Shown piece by piece: positions 7,826-13,855 of a DNA stretch of 47,607 nucleotides. Source of the DNA: Firmicutes bacterium CAG:555 (lineage in GTDB: Bacteria; Bacillota; Clostridia; Oscillospirales; Oscillospiraceae); the NCBI GenBank assembly GCA_000431075.1, contig HF986910.1, forward strand, positions 25,241 to 72,847. Reading direction: 5' to 3'. Made by a program: the position numbers and the translations under genes. Position 1 is the first letter of the stretch. The number at the start of each line of letters is the position of its first letter. The notes beneath the pieces were generated by a model. It did no database searches. It saw only the letters and a program-made list of their open reading frames with translations, and was not told the DNA's origin.

Positions 7826-8377
7826 ATGTCCGAAGAAATGATAATCAACCACTGCTCGCCGACCCTTGCGGGAATTAAAACGGGTGCGCTGTTTAACTGC
7901 GCCTACCCCTCTGAGCGGGAGATGCGCTCAGCGGTGCGCTCATGGAACAAAACGCTCTCGCCAAAAGGGCTGCGTGTGCTGCCGCTGCGGTACAACGGGC
8001 GCACGGCACTCATTTATATATACCGCCCCTCCATGCTCTCTATAGACCTCAAAAACGAGACGGCACGCAGGCTTCTGCGCAGGTGCGGCTATGCGTCGGA
8101 AACGCCGGAGGGCTGCATCGTGCAGCTGATGCGCCGCTTCGCCGAGTGCGACAAGTTTCCGCACGAGATCGGGCTGTTTTTAGGCTACCCGCCCGAGGAT
8201 GTCTGCGGCTTCATCGCAAACAAGGCCTGCGGCTACAAATGCGCCGGCTACTGGAAGGTGTACGGCGACGAGGAAAAGGCGAAAAAGACCTTCGCCAAGT
8301 TTGAAAAGTGCACCCGCTGCTACTGTCGACAGCACGCAAAAGGAACGGGTATCGAACGGCTGGTTGTAGCCGGTTGA
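7826..8377 (+). CDS. DUF3793 family protein
   Basis: The start is the ATG 7 nt after AAAGGAG, giving 183 residues; an upstream in-frame start would run through operator 2. Features typical of DUF3793 proteins of Clostridia are an N-terminal HCSPTLAGIKTG motif, YRPSML, EIGLFLGYPPEDVCGF and a Cys-containing tail with GYWKVYGD and CTRCY. No membrane segments are seen. The biochemical function is unknown. These genes often sit beside flavodoxin or iron-uptake genes. Here it precedes a flavodoxin gene and lies under two palindromic operators, so a role in iron or redox balance is plausible but unproven. Confidence 0.85.
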   Translation: MSEEMIINHCSPTLAGIKTGALFNCAYPSEREMRSAVRSWNKTLSPKGLRVLPLRYNGRTALIYIYRPSMLSIDLKNETARRLLRRCGYASETPEGCIVQLMRRFAECDKFPHEIGLFLGYPPEDVCGFIANKACGYKCAGYWKVYGDEEKAKKTFAKFEKCTRCYCRQHAKGTGIERLVVAG

Positions 8378-8418
8378 TATATAAAAATTTTAAAGTTAAA
8401 AATCTAAAGAAAGGTTAA

Positions 8419-8661
8419 GTTGACGGGAGGCGAACACTATCGTCTGTCGGTGCGCCCGTTCGGTACTTTTCGGTTTTTTAGGGAAAGCCGAAATTTCTTG
8501 AAACCTCACTGACAGATGCCTTGCAGTTTTGAGGGAGCAGATTTTCGTTCAGGCAAAGATAAAGCCCGACGGCCATAATGGATATATATGGGCTAGGGAT
8601 TTAGCGAAGCGTGGGCGGAAAGCTGCCCATCAAAACCGATAGGCGTTTGGCTCACGGCAAC
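8419..8661 (+). repeat. Structured dispersed repeat, copy C (long form)
   Basis: This 243-bp element lies between the DUF3793 and flavodoxin genes. The ends GTTGACGGGAGGC (8419-8431) and GGCTCACGGCAAC (8649-8661) pair at 10 of 13 positions. The 5' arm can alternatively pair locally (8420-8427 with 8443-8450), and the middle CTGTCGGTG (8444-8452) can pair with CACTGACAG (8507-8515). The core starts at GCAGTTTTGA (about 8523) and ends with TCAAAACC. Its outer stem TTTTGA/TCAAAA differs from copy B but stays paired. The TTTTCGTTCA/GGGCGGAAA inner stem is conserved. The element ends 10 nt before the flavodoxin ATG. Confidence 0.8.
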
Positions 8662-8671
8662 GAAAAAAATC

Positions 8672-9097
8672 ATGAGTAAAATAGCAGTTGTTTATTGGAG
8701 CGGCACGGGAAACACCGAGGCAATGGCCTCCGCAGTCGCACGGGGTGCGAAGTCCGCCGGCGCAGATGTCGAGCTGCTGACCGCCGCAGAGTTTGACGCA
8801 GGCACGGTCGGGCAGTACGACGCCATCGCCTTCGGCTGCCCCGCAATGGGTGAGGAGGCCCTCGAGGAAGAGGTCTTTGCACCCATGTTCGAGAGCGTCA
8901 AGGGCGCACTCGGCGGCAAGAAGATCGCACTATTCGGCTCCTACGGCTGGGGCGATCGTGAGTGGATGCAAAAGTGGGAGGAGCAGTGCGCAGAGTGCGG
9001 CGCCACCCTCGCCTGCGACAGCGTCACCTGCATGGCAGAGCCCGACGCCGACGCACTCGAGAGCTGCGCCCGGCTCGGCAGCGCCCTCGCTCAGTAA
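8672..9097 (+). CDS. Short-chain flavodoxin
   Basis: This 141-residue protein is an FMN-binding electron carrier. The phosphate loop SGTGNTEAMA (residues 10-19) follows a first beta strand, AFGCPAMGEE contacts the isoalloxazine ring and FGSYGWGDREWM forms the third flavin loop. Length and order match short-chain flavodoxins, which replace ferredoxin under iron limitation. No Shine-Dalgarno sequence is visible before the ATG: the preceding bases are the end of structured repeat C followed by GAAAAAAATC. It could be transcribed from the metal-regulated DUF3793 promoter upstream. Confidence 0.95.
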   Translation: MSKIAVVYWSGTGNTEAMASAVARGAKSAGADVELLTAAEFDAGTVGQYDAIAFGCPAMGEEALEEEVFAPMFESVKGALGGKKIALFGSYGWGDREWMQKWEEQCAECGATLACDSVTCMAEPDADALESCARLGSALAQ

Positions 9098-9120
9098 TAC
9101 AGAATTTTGCATTTAAAGCT

Positions 9121-9150
9121 AATGCCCGCCGATTTAGGCGGGCATTGTCT
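9121..9150. terminator. Terminator between convergent flavodoxin and fic genes
   Basis: AATGCCCGCC (9121-9130) and GGCGGGCATT (9137-9146), a perfect 10-bp stem with a 6-nt loop. T runs are poor on both sides, so efficiency is uncertain. Confidence 0.65.
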
Positions 9151-10358
9151 TATTTGCTCCGTTCTAACAGCTCGTCAAACGCATTGAGGTCGAGCTTGTA
9201 AAATTTCATGCGGTTTTTCGTGACCGTTTGCAGAAGCTCCACCGCCTCGACCTTGCCGAGCTTTTTTTGCAGCGTGTTCCGGCTCACGCCGAACAGCCGC
9301 AGCAGCTCCTCCGTGCCGATGCCGTTTTCCGAAAACAGCGCCGCCTGTATGAGGTAATCGTAAAGCTGCGCCATCTTCGCATCGGCGGCATCGGGCAAAA
9401 GATCGCTCCGGCTGCGGTAATACGCAAGCTTTTCGCTGCGCTTTTGAAGCGCCTCGCCGAGCTGCGTGACCGCCGTCTCGACGATGCCGAGAAACATTTC
9501 GACAAAGGGCGTGATATCGCCCCTGCTTTTCGGGTCGTTGCAAATGCCGAACGCCTTGTAGTAATCGGAAATATTCTGCTTTACGGTGTACGACAGTCGG
9601 AAGCCGACCAGCGGGCAAAGCTCACTTCCGAGCAGATAGCTGCTGATGAAGCGGTTGAGCCTGCCGTTTCCGTCATAAAACGGGTGGATGTAACCGATGA
9701 AATAGTGAAATGCCGCCGCCCGATATAAAAGCTCCACGCTCTCGTCATTGAGAAACGCCAGCGCCCTTTCCATTGCGGTTATTATGCTGCTTTCGGGATA
9801 GAGCCCACGGTGCAGCTCCTTTTGCGTCTGCGAGCTCACGCTCACCGAGCCTTTTCTGAAAATTTCGCCGTCGGGTACATTGTCGGGGTCATCGGTCTCG
9901 ACCTCACGCAGAACGAGCTCGTCATATACCGCACGGATGTCGGCGCAGGTCTTAAACTCAAGCGTCTTGCCCTTCCGGAGCATGAGGTACTTTTGAACAA
10001 GCCCGTAAAAGCGTGTCGACTTGCCGCCGCCCTCGAGCAAGCTGTCTATCTCGCGCCGGGTACTGTGCACACCCTCGATATTGTTCGTCAGCACTATCTC
10101 GTCAATAAGGCAGCTCGTCGTAAACTGCTCAAGCGCCACCCCGGGCAAGTCACAGCAAAACCAATTGACTATGTTGGCAGCCTTATATATCGCCAGCATT
10201 TTTGCGATAATTTCCGGCGTCTGCACGAAAAATGCGTCAAACTCGCCGATCTTAAAATCGACATGGACGGCGTATTTGCTGCCGAAGTTCTCGGCATAAA
10301 TTTTGTCGTAGTTTTTGCTGTCGGAATAAAACAGCTTGTTCAGCGGCACATACGGCAT
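9150..10358 (-). CDS. Fic family protein (class II, autoinhibited) with C-terminal winged helix
   Basis: The start chosen is the ATG 7 nt after AAAGGAGGGG, giving 402 residues; an ATG 13 codons upstream has no ribosome site. The N-terminal region has the inhibitory motif TNNIEG (91-96, S/T-x-x-x-E-G/N), which in class II Fic proteins blocks ATP in the active site. The catalytic loop HPFYDGNGRLNR (225-236) is intact, so the enzyme should AMPylate (or otherwise NMP-transfer to) a protein hydroxyl. The last 70 or so residues look like a winged helix-turn-helix (EELLRLFGVSRNTLQKKLGK). A palindromic operator overlies its promoter, so autoregulation is likely. The target is unknown, and no antitoxin gene is adjacent. 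Confidence 0.92.
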   Translation of the reverse strand: MPYVPLNKLFYSDSKNYDKIYAENFGSKYAVHVDFKIGEFDAFFVQTPEIIAKMLAIYKAANIVNWFCCDLPGVALEQFTTSCLIDEIVLTNNIEGVHSTRREIDSLLEGGGKSTRFYGLVQKYLMLRKGKTLEFKTCADIRAVYDELVLREVETDDPDNVPDGEIFRKGSVSVSSQTQKELHRGLYPESSIITAMERALAFLNDESVELLYRAAAFHYFIGYIHPFYDGNGRLNRFISSYLLGSELCPLVGFRLSYTVKQNISDYYKAFGICNDPKSRGDITPFVEMFLGIVETAVTQLGEALQKRSEKLAYYRSRSDLLPDAADAKMAQLYDYLIQAALFSENGIGTEELLRLFGVSRNTLQKKLGKVEAVELLQTVTKNRMKFYKLDLNAFDELLERSK

Positions 10359-10417
10359 GGTCGCCCCTCCTTTGCAAAAATCGTAATTTTTGAGCAAGTG
10401 CGCCCAAATTCAGGCGT

Positions 10418-10452
10418 GTAATTCTCAAAAATGCGCCGTTTTTGAGAATTAC
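10418..10452. promoter_or_regulatory. Perfect palindromic operator upstream of fic
   Basis: GTAATTCTCAAAAA (10418-10431) and TTTTTGAGAATTAC (10439-10452) are 14-bp perfect arms with a 7-bp spacer. It covers the predicted transcription start of fic. A further half-site, GTAATTTTTGAG (10383-10394), lies nearer the gene. Confidence 0.75.
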
Positions 10453-10457
10453 AATTC

Positions 10458-10486
10458 AGTTTACCATGCCAATTGCGCAAAATCAA
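10458..10486 (-). promoter_or_regulatory. Sigma-A promoter of fic
   Basis: Minus-strand TTGATT (10486-10481) and TAAACT (10463-10458), 17-bp spacer. The start of transcription would fall at about 10451, inside the palindrome. Confidence 0.65.
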
Positions 10487-10501
10487 GGGATTTCTGCGCA
10501 T

Positions 10502-10531
10502 AAAAAAACTCCGAACCGTATGGTTCGGAGT
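10502..10531 (-). terminator. Terminator of the rplJL operon
   Basis: Read on the minus strand: ACTCCGAACC, loop ATAC, GGTTCGGAGT, then a run of seven T. It lies 21 nt past the rplL stop codon. Confidence 0.92.
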
Positions 10532-10551
10532 TTTTATGTTCGTAATTAAAA

Positions 10552-10920
10552 TTACTTGATCTCGACCTTTGCGCCGACAGCCTCGAGCTGTGCCTTGAGA
10601 GCCTCTGCGTCTTCCTTGGAGATGCCTTCCTTGATCTTTGCAGGAACTGCCTCGACCATTGCCTTTGCCTCTGCAAGGCCCAGGCCGGTGATGCCGCGGA
10701 CTTCCTTGATGACCTTGATCTTCTCTGAACCGAACTCGGTCATGACAACATCAAACTCGGTCTTCTCTGCTGCTGCCTCTGCTGCGCCTGCTGCGGGGGC
10801 TGCTGCTGCTGCTACTGCGGAAACGCCGAAGGTTTCGCAAATACCGTCAACGAGCTCCTTAAGCTCGAGAACGGAGAGAGCCTTGATCTCTTCGATCATA
10901 GCGGTGATTTTTTCGCTCAT
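10552..10920 (-). CDS. rplL: 50S ribosomal protein L7/L12
   Basis: This 122-residue protein has the L7/L12 layout: an N-terminal dimerisation helix region (to about 33), an Ala-rich flexible hinge (about 36-52) and a C-terminal domain with EKTEFDVV, KIKVIKEVRGITGLGLAEAKAMVE and LEAVGAKVEIK. It forms the ribosomal stalk that recruits translation factors. GGAGG precedes the ATG, and the gene lies 39 nt after rplJ in the same operon. Confidence 0.98.
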   Translation of the reverse strand: MSEKITAMIEEIKALSVLELKELVDGICETFGVSAVAAAAAPAAGAAEAAAEKTEFDVVMTEFGSEKIKVIKEVRGITGLGLAEAKAMVEAVPAKIKEGISKEDAEALKAQLEAVGAKVEIK

Positions 10921-10959
10921 TTTAAATTTCCTCCAATAAAAATCAATTGTGTGCAGCGA

Positions 10960-11487
10960 TCATTCTGCTGCTTCTGCGGGTGCGGCTGCGCCGCCGTTTT
11001 TCTCGATGACCTCTGCAAGTGCTACTGCAAGGCCGCCCATGATCGCATTCAGGGAGCCTGCCAGCTTGGAGTACAGATCGTTCTTGCTGGTGAGGGTCGA
11101 AAGCTCTGCGATCTCCTGCTCATTCAGGATCTTGCCCTCCATGAAGGCTGCCTTGATGTTGAACTTTTCACCAAGCTTCTTGGAGTAATCGCTGATGATG
11201 CGGAAGGGAGCGATGGGGTCATTGCTGCTGGTTGCCAGAGAAGTGCTTCCGTTGAGGACATGGTCCAGCTCGTTCATTCCGAGCTTATCGAGAGCAATTC
11301 TGGTAAGGGTGTTCTTGACGACGGTGTATTCGACCTCGTCCTTGCGCATCTCGGTACGAAGTGCGGTATCCTCTGCCACGGTAATACCCTGGTAGTCAAC
11401 GATGATACCTGCGCTTGCGTTGCTGATACGCTCGGCGAGAGCCTCTACGATCGCCTGCTTTTCGCTGAGAACTTTTGCGTTCGGCAT
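10960..11487 (-). CDS. rplJ: 50S ribosomal protein L10
   Basis: The 175-residue protein matches L10, the stalk base that binds 23S rRNA and L7/L12 dimers: an early VLSEKQAIVEALAERI helix, IIVDYQGITVAEDTALR, YTVVKNTLTRIAL and an Ala/Glu-rich C-terminus that anchors L12. It follows GGAGGTG and sits behind an L10 leader RNA. The usual upstream partners rplK and rplA are absent here; folT lies upstream instead, so the L11/L1 genes must be elsewhere or beyond the window. Confidence 0.98.
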   Translation of the reverse strand: MPNAKVLSEKQAIVEALAERISNASAGIIVDYQGITVAEDTALRTEMRKDEVEYTVVKNTLTRIALDKLGMNELDHVLNGSTSLATSSNDPIAPFRIISDYSKKLGEKFNIKAAFMEGKILNEQEIAELSTLTSKNDLYSKLAGSLNAIMGGLAVALAEVIEKNGGAAAPAEAAE

Positions 11488-11527
11488 GTGTGTTTTTCAC
11501 CTCCACACTAATGTTCACGCTCATAAG

Positions 11528-11632
11528 AAAAACCCCTGCATCCTAAGACGCAGAGGCAGTAAGCAATCAATGATATTGATGCTATCCTCGGCAGGAATTA
11601 CACTGAAAGCGACCTGCTGTCTTTGGAGCGCT
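11528..11632 (-). ncRNA. L10 leader (ribosomal protein autoregulatory RNA)
   Basis: Read on the minus strand, the leader carries AAAGACAGCAGG, then AATTCCTGCCGAGGA, the L10-binding kink-turn region typical of L10 leaders. A terminator hairpin follows: CCTCTGCGTC (11556-11547), loop TTAG, GATGCAGGGG (11542-11533), then TTTTT. Excess L10/L12 complex is known to control such leaders in Firmicutes. The 5' end is set from the promoter at 11638-11666. Confidence 0.88.
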
Positions 11633-11637
11633 CGAAC

Positions 11638-11666
11638 AGAATATCAAGTTTTGCCTTGTTTGTCAA
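11638..11666 (-). promoter_or_regulatory. Promoter of the rplJL operon
   Basis: Minus-strand TTGACA (11666-11661) and TATTCT (11643-11638) with a 17-bp spacer, directly before the L10 leader. Confidence 0.8.
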
Positions 11667-11682
11667 GGGTTTTTTGCAAATT

Positions 11683-12195
11683 TCACCGTCCGAAGGCGAT
11701 AATTTTGTTATAAAGCGTGTCGGACGAGGCAATGGCGGTCATGACGACGGTCTGCAAGGCCAGCATGATGAGAGTCTCGGCGCTGCGTGCAGCGATGAGC
11801 GGAACGAGCTCCGGGCCGAAGACAAAATGTATCATGAGGCTGTTGGCAGCCAGCGTCACGGCGAGACTGTTTGTCAGCGAAGCTAAAAAGCAGCGCTTGA
11901 GGTTCGGGCGCAGCTTATAAAGGAACAGGCCGTAGATAACGCCCGACATGGCGGCGGTTACGGTGAAGCCCGGAAAATACGCCCCCGTGGGGAACAGCAG
12001 TGCGCCCACTAAGTCGGCCAGCGCAGCGCACACACCGGCCCACACCGGCCCGTAGAGCATGGCGCACACGGCGGTGGCGGCAAAGCCGAGCCCGACCTTT
12101 GCGATGAGCACATTAAACGCCAGCAGTCTCGAAAAAATGACATCGAACGCAACCAGCATTGCGACTATAACTATCTTCTTTGTGTTTTTGTTCAT
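11683..12195 (-). CDS. folT: ECF transporter S component, folate-type (FolT-like)
   Basis: The 170-residue integral membrane protein has about six hydrophobic helices and the ECF S-component features of FolT: a KIVIVAMLVAFDVIFSRLLAF first helix with the R-A-type conserved turn, GFAATAVCAMLYGPVWAGVCAALADLVGALLFPTGAYFPGFTVTA and PNLKRC before helix 5. It would bind folate with high affinity and dock to a shared ECF AAT energising module, not encoded here. AAGGAGACC precedes the ATG. No THF riboswitch was recognised in the leader. Folate uptake would support the thyA-dfrA pathway encoded 20 kb away. Confidence 0.85.
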   Translation of the reverse strand: MNKNTKKIVIVAMLVAFDVIFSRLLAFNVLIAKVGLGFAATAVCAMLYGPVWAGVCAALADLVGALLFPTGAYFPGFTVTAAMSGVIYGLFLYKLRPNLKRCFLASLTNSLAVTLAANSLMIHFVFGPELVPLIAARSAETLIMLALQTVVMTAIASSDTLYNKIIAFGR

Positions 12196-12233
12196 CCGGT
12201 CTCCTTCGCTAGTAAAATTATTTACTTATTTAC

Positions 12234-12420
12234 CAACTTTTCTTTGCTTTGCCAAAGAAAAGTTGCAAAAGAAACGCAACCAAGGGCTTAGCCGCCCTTT
12301 GGAAACTTGCACAGAACATTTGCCGACATTCTGAGTAGCTGCGCTGCCCTCATCGGTGCAAGCTGCTTAAGGGTGCTAGAGTTTAGATAGGCGCAAATAG
12401 CTTGCATTTCACCTCAGCCA
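12234..12420 (+). repeat. AACTTTTCTTTG hairpin repeat and related sequence upstream of folT
   Basis: CAACTTTTCTTTG (12234-12246) and CAAAGAAAAGTTG (12253-12265) form a perfect 13-bp hairpin. GCAAAAGAAACGCAACC follows, then a second stem CCAAGGGC/GCCCTTTGG (12280-12302). Sequence near 12384-12410 (TTTAGATAGGCGCAAATAGCTTGCA) matches part of the 103-bp tandem unit found after gyrA. The same hairpin module recurs at 47059-47117. The remainder of 12196-12503 holds no gene; directly before folT are two TTATTTAC direct repeats (plus-strand sense). Confidence 0.7.
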
Positions 12421-12503
12421 CAGCGGCGGTCTTGAGTTCTGCACGAGCGGCGAATTTTCGCCAAACGGTAATTTACCATCATACGCCCGTGCAGTCAATG
12501 TTA

Positions 12504-12532
12504 AAAGCAGACAAGCGGTGCTTGTCTGCTTT
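12504..12532 (-). terminator. Terminator after the 209-residue membrane protein gene
   Basis: AAAGCAGACAAGC (12504-12516) and GCTTGTCTGCTTT (12520-12532), a 13-bp perfect stem with a 3-nt loop, ending in TTTT on the minus strand. It closes the leftward miaB-mutS block. Confidence 0.85.
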
Positions 12533-12536
12533 GGTT

Positions 12537-13166
12537 TCATGCTTTTATCGACCACCTGTGGAGGTCGCTGAGGTTTTTGTCTATGTAGTCCTTGGTGCGG
12601 CGCTTCATGTCGTGCGGCCAGCTTACCATTTGTATGCTTAGAATGGCCTTGGAATACTTGAGGTACTTCACTTTTAAGAGTATCGGATCCTCAAAGTCTT
12701 TCTGCATACCTCTAATGTCCATAAATACATATTGTTGGCCATGCGCATAAGAGAGAACACATCTCGGCTTAAATATCTTACCCTCTGAAGTACGAAACAT
12801 TAGTTTGTCCCTTTGCATATTCCACTCCTTAGGGTAGTACCAAGTTGTAAGAAGGCTTTCTGGCTCTCCCTTGAGGCGAATCTTATTAGAAACCGTGAAA
12901 TCGGTATCCGTGTCAAAATACACCCCTGTTTTTTCAATAACTATCTGTTTTCTTCTATCCAGTAAGCATTTCAAAATAAGCGGTGCATCAAGAAATACCG
13001 CCATAAACGCAATTGGAGCAATGCCAGCCAAGCAAAGAACATATTCGCCCGGACAACCGATTATCAAAATCGCATACGCAATCACAGCCATTATAGTATC
13101 GATGCCTAATGCAGCCAAACCTTCGTGCACATATGGCTTTGTAACTTTATATATCAGCTTTTCCAT
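12537..13166 (-). CDS. Hypothetical membrane protein
   Basis: I do not recognise this 209-residue protein. It has two N-terminal membrane segments (about 22-40 and 42-62), a short DRRKQIVIEKTGVYFDTD turn and then a soluble beta-rich domain ending in a basic, Trp-containing tail. The topology recalls small PH-like membrane proteins such as the 181-residue one encoded at 16481-17026. The gene is visibly richer in A/T at third positions than its neighbours, suggesting later acquisition or weak selection. It starts one nucleotide after the CPBP stop codon and ends at a strong terminator. Confidence 0.7.
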   Translation of the reverse strand: MEKLIYKVTKPYVHEGLAALGIDTIMAVIAYAILIIGCPGEYVLCLAGIAPIAFMAVFLDAPLILKCLLDRRKQIVIEKTGVYFDTDTDFTVSNKIRLKGEPESLLTTWYYPKEWNMQRDKLMFRTSEGKIFKPRCVLSYAHGQQYVFMDIRGMQKDFEDPILLKVKYLKYSKAILSIQMVSWPHDMKRRTKDYIDKNLSDLHRWSIKA

Positions 13167-13167
13167 A

Positions 13168-13854
13168 TTAAAACGACACGATCAATGCGTACGCATTAAA
13201 GCTCATATGGAAGAAGATGCTCGTCCAGATGCTGCCGGACTTTTCATAGACCCAGCACAGGACGAACGAGGCAGGGATGTAGGAAATGGCGTAGAGCAGG
13301 TAGCTCACATCCTGCGCCGCAAAGGCGTACTGCCAGACATGGTAGACGGAAAACAGTACAATGCTCAGCACATAGGCGACATAGCGGTTCTTGCGGTAAA
13401 AGGCACAGAAGAAGCCGCCTCGGAAAATGCACTCCTCGACGATGGGTGCAAGGATAACGGTCATGACGATGATGATATTGCGCTCCTCATTGAGCATATC
13501 GTTCACGGCGGCGTTATTGGGGTTGCCGTCCGAGATGCCGAGCCAAGTCATCACGAGCCCCACGAAGAATGCGAGCACAAAGTATATCGCCCAGCCGAAC
13601 AGGAAGGTGACAAAATTGCCCCACAGCCTGTCGACGAGCGGGTCAAACTGCGTGCGCAGGAATTTGCCCAAAAACACGAAGGTCAAAACGGCGCTCGTGA
13701 GGTAATAAATAAGATTCAGCTGCGCACTGCCGAGCACATGCGGCCAGCGTATCATAAACAGGCTTATCAGCACGGGGAACAGCAGCACATGCAGCGCAAA
13801 CATTATCATTGCGCCCCAGAACTCGCTCTTTTTCATGTTCATGTACCAGCGCAT
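13168..13854 (-). CDS. CPBP family intramembrane metalloprotease
   Basis: The 228-residue polytopic membrane protein has the CPBP (Abi/CAAX-protease-like, PF02517) catalytic motifs: EECIFRGG (EExxxR), a downstream SVYHVWQY and HMSFNAYA (HxxxN) in the last helix. It has six to eight predicted helices. Known family members act in prenyl-protein processing, bacteriocin immunity or sigma-factor control; the substrate here is not evident. The ATG follows GAGGGG, which lies at the 3' end of mutS, and the mutS stop codon is one nucleotide away, so translation is probably coupled. Confidence 0.9.
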   Translation of the reverse strand: MRWYMNMKKSEFWGAMIMFALHVLLFPVLISLFMIRWPHVLGSAQLNLIYYLTSAVLTFVFLGKFLRTQFDPLVDRLWGNFVTFLFGWAIYFVLAFFVGLVMTWLGISDGNPNNAAVNDMLNEERNIIIVMTVILAPIVEECIFRGGFFCAFYRKNRYVAYVLSIVLFSVYHVWQYAFAAQDVSYLLYAISYIPASFVLCWVYEKSGSIWTSIFFHMSFNAYALIVSF

Positions 13855-13855
13855 A

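Noticed and set aside
12196..12503. THF riboswitch in the folT leader
   Set aside because: No conserved THF-riboswitch core was recognised; the region is better explained by the hairpin repeat.
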